DNA from: JAQBVV01 sp965249205
GTDB lineage: Bacteria > Acidobacteriota > Vicinamibacteria > Vicinamibacterales > UBA2999
Direction of reading: 5' to 3'
Assembly (NCBI GenBank): GCA_965249205.1
Contig: CBDFLL010000005.1
Location: 186,001 to 250,000 of the forward strand
Length of the DNA stretch: 64,000 nt
Below, in pieces: positions 60,401-64,000 of this stretch (its first letter is position 1; every line of letters begins with the position of its first letter). Both the position numbers and the translations under genes were made by a program. The notes beneath the pieces are model-generated. The model searched no databases and was not told the DNA's origin. It was given only the letters and a program-made list of their open reading frames with translations.

Positions 60401-61720
60401 TCAGGTCTGTGATGTCTGGTCCGGCGATGATGCCGCCGCTTGGGTGACGGGAGCCGACCGGTGCGACCCGAATCGCGCCTGCGTCTCATAGAGCGCAATG
60501 ATCGCGGCGCCGAAGCCCACCGTCCACGCGACGTACTCCACCATGAAACCCAATGCAGTCAAGGAGCCTCCCAGGAGAGCGCTACCTGCCAACGCCGCCA
60601 ACCTGGCCACGAGGGTGAGTCCCCCGATCGCGACAATGCCGATCGCCAACGCACCGTAGCCGCCTCGTTCCGCCCACCCGAATCTGGTCGTCAGGTACCC
60701 GCCGATCTGGTAGGCCAACGCGACAAAGCCCATCAGCATTACCAAGATGACCAGAACAATCACAAAGGGCACGAGCGCGATCAGCGGGATCCCAACGATG
60801 GATACCGCGAGCACGACAACCAGGAGGATGACCACCGGAAGGAATAAGATCTCTGCGAGCAGACCGATAAGCCCGGCGCGGAGCGGCGTTGCCGCCGCGA
60901 GCCCCCCAATTCGCTCCATGTAGCTTCGCCCAAACGCCAGGGCGATGAGGCCAGCGAGGACAAGCAGCGTTATGCGAACTATTGTGGTGGTCACGCTACC
61001 GAAGCCAGGTCGAAACGTTCCGATCGCACCCGCTCTCTGCCCACCGCGAGTAAAACCATCCGTTACTGAGCCCACCTCGTTCGTGTCGCCGAATATACGA
61101 GCGCCGGGTGCCCTGGCGAGCGAGCCACCGACGACGCTGAGGTCGCCGCGCACCACCGCCTGTGGCCCCAGCGTCACCGAGCCTCCGATGGCGACGACGT
61201 CCCCCGTCACTTCACCGTCGAGTTCGATGGAGCCGCCGATGGAGACAAGGTCCCCCTGGATGCGTTCGTCCACATCGACGCTGACATCGCCGCCAAACCG
61301 GACAGTATCGCCCCTCGTCACCCGACTTCGCTCGATGGCATCTGCCGATTCGGTGTCGGTGGGGTTCGGCGGTGTGGGCGCCGCAGCTCCAGCCAGCTCA
61401 CGCTGGCGCTCCTGGTTGAGGTAACTGAGCTGCAGCACCAGATCGGCATCGTTGCCGAGCCTCGCGCGCAGTTGCTCACCAGTCAGCGCCTCTCCGTCGA
61501 CAGCGACCACCCCATCCACGACTTGGACCATACGCACGCCGCTCGACGCCTCGAGGGGCACAAGCGCCACGCCTCGTTGCAAGGCCACAACGTCGTATCG
61601 TTCGCGCAGTTCCGCGCCAAGGTCGGACGCCGCGGTCACTGACTGCCCATGACCGGTACTCTGAGCGCCGACGAGAAGAATGAGCACGATCGTCGCCCGC
61701 ACGAATCCGAATGTCGTCAT
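60401..61720 (-). CDS. Polytopic membrane protein with bactofilin-like polymer-forming domain
   Basis: About 439 aa from the ATG at 61720, which has GAGGTAG upstream. It has a signal peptide and a region with VVALQRGVALVPLEAS, then a beta-helix stretch with repeated strands (RFGGDVSVDVDERIQGDLVSIGGSIELDGEVTGDVVAIGGSVTLGPQAVVRGDLSVVGG) like a bactofilin. At least five hydrophobic helices follow (TTIVRITLLVLAGLIALAF, ILFLPVVILLVVVLAVSIVGIPLIALVPFVIVLVILVMLMGFVAL). It is third in a sigma factor/anti-sigma-like operon, suggesting an envelope-stress target or sensor. Confidence 0.75.
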   Translation of the reverse strand: MTTFGFVRATIVLILLVGAQSTGHGQSVTAASDLGAELRERYDVVALQRGVALVPLEASSGVRMVQVVDGVVAVDGEALTGEQLRARLGNDADLVLQLSYLNQERQRELAGAAAPTPPNPTDTESADAIERSRVTRGDTVRFGGDVSVDVDERIQGDLVSIGGSIELDGEVTGDVVAIGGSVTLGPQAVVRGDLSVVGGSLARAPGARIFGDTNEVGSVTDGFTRGGQRAGAIGTFRPGFGSVTTTIVRITLLVLAGLIALAFGRSYMERIGGLAAATPLRAGLIGLLAEILFLPVVILLVVVLAVSIVGIPLIALVPFVIVLVILVMLMGFVALAYQIGGYLTTRFGWAERGGYGALAIGIVAIGGLTLVARLAALAGSALLGGSLTALGFMVEYVAWTVGFGAAIIALYETQARFGSHRSAPVTQAAASSPDQTSQT

Positions 61721-61751
61721 GATAGCTACCTCTTGCGTACCTGGTGCGCGG

Positions 61752-62270
61752 CTATACGCACAGCGTTCCAGGACTCCGAAATCCAGCGTCCGCCCGCAGG
61801 AGCCGATGGAGGACATAGAGCGCGCCGCCTCCAACAAGTTCGATCGCGAGCAATCCGACCGCGTTCTGCGGCACACTGATCACACCGAGGACGACGTCGC
61901 CGATACGTGCCATCTCTGCCCACCACTCGATGGACGCCACCGCAGCCATGGTGAGCGACGCCGTCGAGTTCGTGGCGACCGCGGCGAGAGCGGCGAGGGC
62001 CCAACTTAAGGACCCGCTCGCGAGGTCATACGCCACGGCGCCGGCCGCGGCGGCTACCAGCACGGACGCCGCGATAGCTGCAGACACACCAATTCTCCGC
62101 CGCCGAGTCCGCACCGACCACGCGGCGTGGACCGATCGCCGCACAAAATCTTCCGAGGGCTCGATCGTCGGGAGCGCCGCGAACACCGCTGCCAGCGCAT
62201 CGCCGGAGGCGTCCTGCTCGCCGTGCTCGTTCGACAGCCAGTGCTCGGTGCGTGTACGCCAGTGACTCAT
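61752..62270 (-). CDS. Candidate membrane anti-sigma factor
   Basis: 172 aa. The cytosolic N-terminus (MSHWRTRTEHWLSNEHGEQDASGDALAAVFAALPTIEPSEDFVRRSVHAAWSVRTRRRR) is followed by two or three hydrophobic segments (IGVSAAIAASVLVAAAAGAVAYDL, SWALAALAAVATNSTASLTMAAVASI, VVLGVISVPQNAVGLLAIELVGGGALYVL). It is 39 bases downstream of an ECF sigma gene, the usual anti-sigma position. No zinc HxxxCxxC motif is seen, so the assignment rests on position and topology. Confidence 0.6.
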   Translation of the reverse strand: MSHWRTRTEHWLSNEHGEQDASGDALAAVFAALPTIEPSEDFVRRSVHAAWSVRTRRRRIGVSAAIAASVLVAAAAGAVAYDLASGSLSWALAALAAVATNSTASLTMAAVASIEWWAEMARIGDVVLGVISVPQNAVGLLAIELVGGGALYVLHRLLRADAGFRSPGTLCV

Positions 62271-62309
62271 GTGCCTACCTCCTCATACGGGAGCCGAGTG
62301 GATTGGGTT

Positions 62310-62888
62310 TCAAGGTGTCGTTGGACCCCAGCCGGCGGCGGAGAGGATCAGCGCCAGTTCCTTGCGCCCACGGTACAAATGCGTCTTGACCGTTCCCTCC
62401 GGGATGCCAAGAATTTCCGCGATTTCCTCGACCGACAGGCCCTGTTGGTATTTGAGGATGACCGCCTCCCGGAACTCCACGCGGAGCTGGCCAAGCGCAT
62501 CTGCGAGGGCCGCGGCGAGCGCCCGGCGTTCCGTTTCGGTCTCCGGCGACGAGGCCGGGTCGTGGTTGGCCGGGCCGGCGTAGCCACCGGTCAGAAGCGC
62601 ATCAAGCGAGGTCGTCGTGACTCGCCGTTGTCGAAGATAGTCGACCGAGACGTTGTGGAGAATCCGGAAAAACCAGGATGAGAAACGACGCTCTGGGTCG
62701 AAGGTTCCCAGACGCGCGAAGGCTTTGACGAAGGCGTCCTGCGCGAGTTCCTCGGCCAACGCTCGGTCGCCCACCAGTCTAGCGGCGACGTTCACCGCGG
62801 CAGAGGCGTATCTCCCGACCAGGGCGCCGAAGGCCGCCTGCGATCCGGCAAGCGCCTGACGGGTCAGCTCGGCATCGCTGGTTGGCAC
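62310..62888 (-). CDS. RNA polymerase sigma factor, ECF type (sigma-70 family)
   Basis: 192 aa. Sigma-2 is LVGRYASAAVNVAARLVGDRALAEELAQDAFVKAFARLGTFDPERRFSSWFFRILHNVSVDYLRQRR. Sigma-4 is LGQLRVEFREAVILKYQQGLSVEEIAEILGIPEGTVKTHLYRGRKELAL, with a clear HTH. No sigma-3 or long extension is present. It leads the operon with the membrane anti-sigma-like and bactofilin-like genes, so it probably directs an envelope response and its own operon. Confidence 0.93.
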   Translation of the reverse strand: MPTSDAELTRQALAGSQAAFGALVGRYASAAVNVAARLVGDRALAEELAQDAFVKAFARLGTFDPERRFSSWFFRILHNVSVDYLRQRRVTTTSLDALLTGGYAGPANHDPASSPETETERRALAAALADALGQLRVEFREAVILKYQQGLSVEEIAEILGIPEGTVKTHLYRGRKELALILSAAGWGPTTP

Positions 62889-62959
62889 GGGCGATCATGA
62901 TACGGGTGCCGGCGCCCGCCGGTTTCAAGCACCGCACCGAAATATCGATGCCCGCTGGA

Positions 62960-63292
62960 CTACTTCGCTGTCCGCCTGGCGTTGGCGGGCATCAGGGTCA
63001 CCGAGAGTACGAACGGGTTCTCGTCGTACAGACTGTCGGCCATGATTCTCACGGTGACGGTGCGGCCCGGCTGCAGCTCGGTCTGTGGGACGCGTTCCCT
63101 CTCGCGCCGGACGACGGTGCTCTTCTGTAGTTGGATGGTAAACGACTCGCCCGTCCGGCTCTTCACGACGAGAGAGCGATCTTCGAACTTCACCACCGCG
63201 CCCTCGATCCGAAACTCTTCGTGGGCACCCAACTGGATGCCGCCGAGCAAGAGGCCAGCCAGGACCATGAGATTGATGATTCGCCCGATCAT
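62960..63292 (-). CDS. Small exported beta-rich protein
   Basis: 110 aa. The hydrophobic N-terminus is RIINLMVLAGLLLGGIQLGA. A small beta domain follows: FRIEGAVVKFEDRSLVVKSRTGESFTIQLQKSTVVRRERERVPQTELQPGRTVTVRIMADS. This resembles DUF5666-type single-domain exported proteins. No catalytic residues are seen. It ends 71 bases upstream of the sigma gene's start on the same strand. Confidence 0.6.
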   Translation of the reverse strand: MIGRIINLMVLAGLLLGGIQLGAHEEFRIEGAVVKFEDRSLVVKSRTGESFTIQLQKSTVVRRERERVPQTELQPGRTVTVRIMADSLYDENPFVLSVTLMPANARRTAK

Positions 63293-63439
63293 TCGCTAGG
63301 CCTCCGTCAGGATTGGGGGCTCGGGTGGGCCTAAGCCGCTATTCCGACCCGCACCCTCAGATGGCGAACACGATACCCCAGTTGCCCTGTTCATTGAAGG
63401 GCGGTGACTCTGGAACAACCGATGCCCGGCGTGAGGAGC

Positions 63440-63699
63440 CTGAAGCGGTGCTTAGCGCGCGGTGCCGAACAGCGTCGCGCCGGCCAGTGTGGAGGGACCA
63501 CCTGTGCCGCTTTCGACCGAGGGCGCCCGGGGCGCCCCGCTGAAGCGGTGCTTAGCGCGCGGTGCCGAACAGCGTCGCGCCGGCCAGTGTGGAGGGCCGC
63601 GGGGCGCCCGGGGCGCCCCGCTGAAGCGGTGCTTAGCGCGCGGTGCCGAACAGCGTCGCGCCGGCCAGTGTGGAGGGCCGCGGGGCGCCCGGGGCGCCC
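63440..63699. repeat. Three-copy tandem repeat, 80-100 bp unit
   Basis: Units start at 63440, 63540 and 63621, each opening CTGAAGCGGTGCTTAGCGCG and sharing GCCGAACAGCGTCGCGCCGG and CAGTGTGGAGGG. Units 2 and 3 are identical over about 79 bases and close with a palindromic GC-rich GGGGCGCCCGGGGCGCCCC. Unit 1 has a 19-base-longer spacer with ACCACCTGTGCCGC. It resembles a locally duplicated non-coding segment. Both strands stay open in places, but no protein character is evident. Confidence 0.85.
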
Positions 63700-64000
63700 A
63701 GAGTGAGGAGCATCGACGCGTCGACGATGTCATAGACCCCAAGACGAACGGCGCCGGAGGCTGGCTGCATGTCGACGCGGGACAGTGGCTTCGCAGACGG
63801 GTCCAGACGAAGTGACCCGGATTCACGCGGCGACCCATCGGCATCACGAAACGTGTACTCGTGGGGTCGAGACTGCCGCCCATCACGCAGCGAACATCCA
63901 GGTGCTCCGGAAGCGAGCCGCTCTGGATGGTCCAGGTGCGCGGTATCGGGAACCCGGCAAGGCGGGAGTTGGTGGCGAAGGGCTCACACCATTCGGTCTG
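63452..64000 (-). CDS. Possible partial coding region running off the window
   Basis: One minus-strand frame is open from the window edge (CEPFATNSRLAGFPIPRTWTIQSGSLPEHLDVRCVMGGSLDP...PMGRRVNPGHFVWTRL) to a TAA at 63454. The part before the repeats looks somewhat protein-like. The part inside the tandem repeats is Pro/Arg/Ala-rich and probably not native. No family is recognised and the start lies outside the window. The gap 63293-63440 holds nothing I can name. Confidence 0.25.
   Translation of the reverse strand, partial: QTEWCEPFATNSRLAGFPIPRTWTIQSGSLPEHLDVRCVMGGSLDPTSTRFVMPMGRRVNPGHFVWTRLRSHCPASTCSQPPAPFVLGSMTSSTRRCSSLWAPRAPRGPPHWPARRCSAPRAKHRFSGAPRAPRGPPHWPARRCSAPRAKHRFSGAPRAPSVESGTGGPSTLAGATLFGTAR

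Noticed and set aside
63440..63699. CRISPR-like array
   Set aside because: There are only three units of 80-100 bp with almost no variable spacer. Repeat and spacer lengths do not fit.

Overview
A 64 kb piece of a high-GC chromosome. The gene content suggests an Acidobacteriota member, probably of the Vicinamibacteria type: a VWFA-related acidobacterial protein, a DAC-like sensor next to ftsH, many secreted beta-propeller and Tat-exported proteins, a multihaem cytochrome, and frequent GTG/TTG starts. This placement is inferred from gene families, not from a marker gene. I found no rRNA, tRNA, CRISPR array, prophage or replication origin.

Layout. 0-7 kb (+): the 3' part of ftsH, a diadenylate-cyclase-like protein, a methyltransferase, folB with an overlapping pteridine-reductase-like SDR, a phospholipase D-like protein and a CYTH-like protein. 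7-12.2 kb (-): branched-chain amino acid genes ilvB-ilvN-ilvC-ilvD. 12.3-16.7 kb: a scrambled stretch with two halves of one MFS transporter, a truncated secreted protein, a left-truncated IS5-group element and an IS481-family element. 16.7-18.8 kb (-): bactofilin, a methyltransferase-like protein and an SAM hydrolase. 19-26.7 kb (+): iscS-mnmA, a Tat-exported amidohydrolase, an Asp-box propeller protein and a five-haem cytochrome. 26.7-29.5 kb (-): glgA-trxA-trxB. 29.6-36.4 kb: fdhE, a five-LysM D,D-carboxypeptidase, an orphan DNA methyltransferase, a LysR regulator, a VWA protein and rpiB (frameshifted). 36.4-38.5 kb: a 6-phosphogluconolactonase gene split by an intact IS5-group element. 38.4-40.2 kb (-): a three-gene unknown operon that includes a possible PD-(D/E)XK-like protein with a histone-H1-like tail. 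40.2-43.4 kb (+): a receiver protein, hemE and hemG/hemY. 43.6-49.8 kb: pepF, a coupled zinc peptidase/ATP-grasp pair, a frameshifted SIR2-TPR gene and an FKBP lipoprotein. 49.9-60.1 kb: mostly secreted proteins (DUF4214-like, alpha/beta hydrolase, SMP-30, cupin, YVTN, metallo-beta-lactamase fold). 60.4-62.9 kb (-): ECF sigma factor, candidate anti-sigma and a bactofilin-like membrane protein. 63.4-63.7 kb: an 80-100 bp tandem repeat.

The most distinctive non-coding signal is a family of five short elements with terminal inverted repeats (CGCGGATTTCA...TGAAATCCGCG), mostly flanked by CTAG. CTAG is also the exact target duplication of the IS5-group element here, so the family looks like MITEs mobilised by an IS5-group transposase. 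One copy supplies the start codon of a gene and another the stop codon. A second family of long hairpins (arm GCAGCCCGTGGT) occurs three times. Several genes carry single-base frameshifts (MFS, rpiB, SIR2-TPR, a small membrane protein). These may be real decay or assembly indels.
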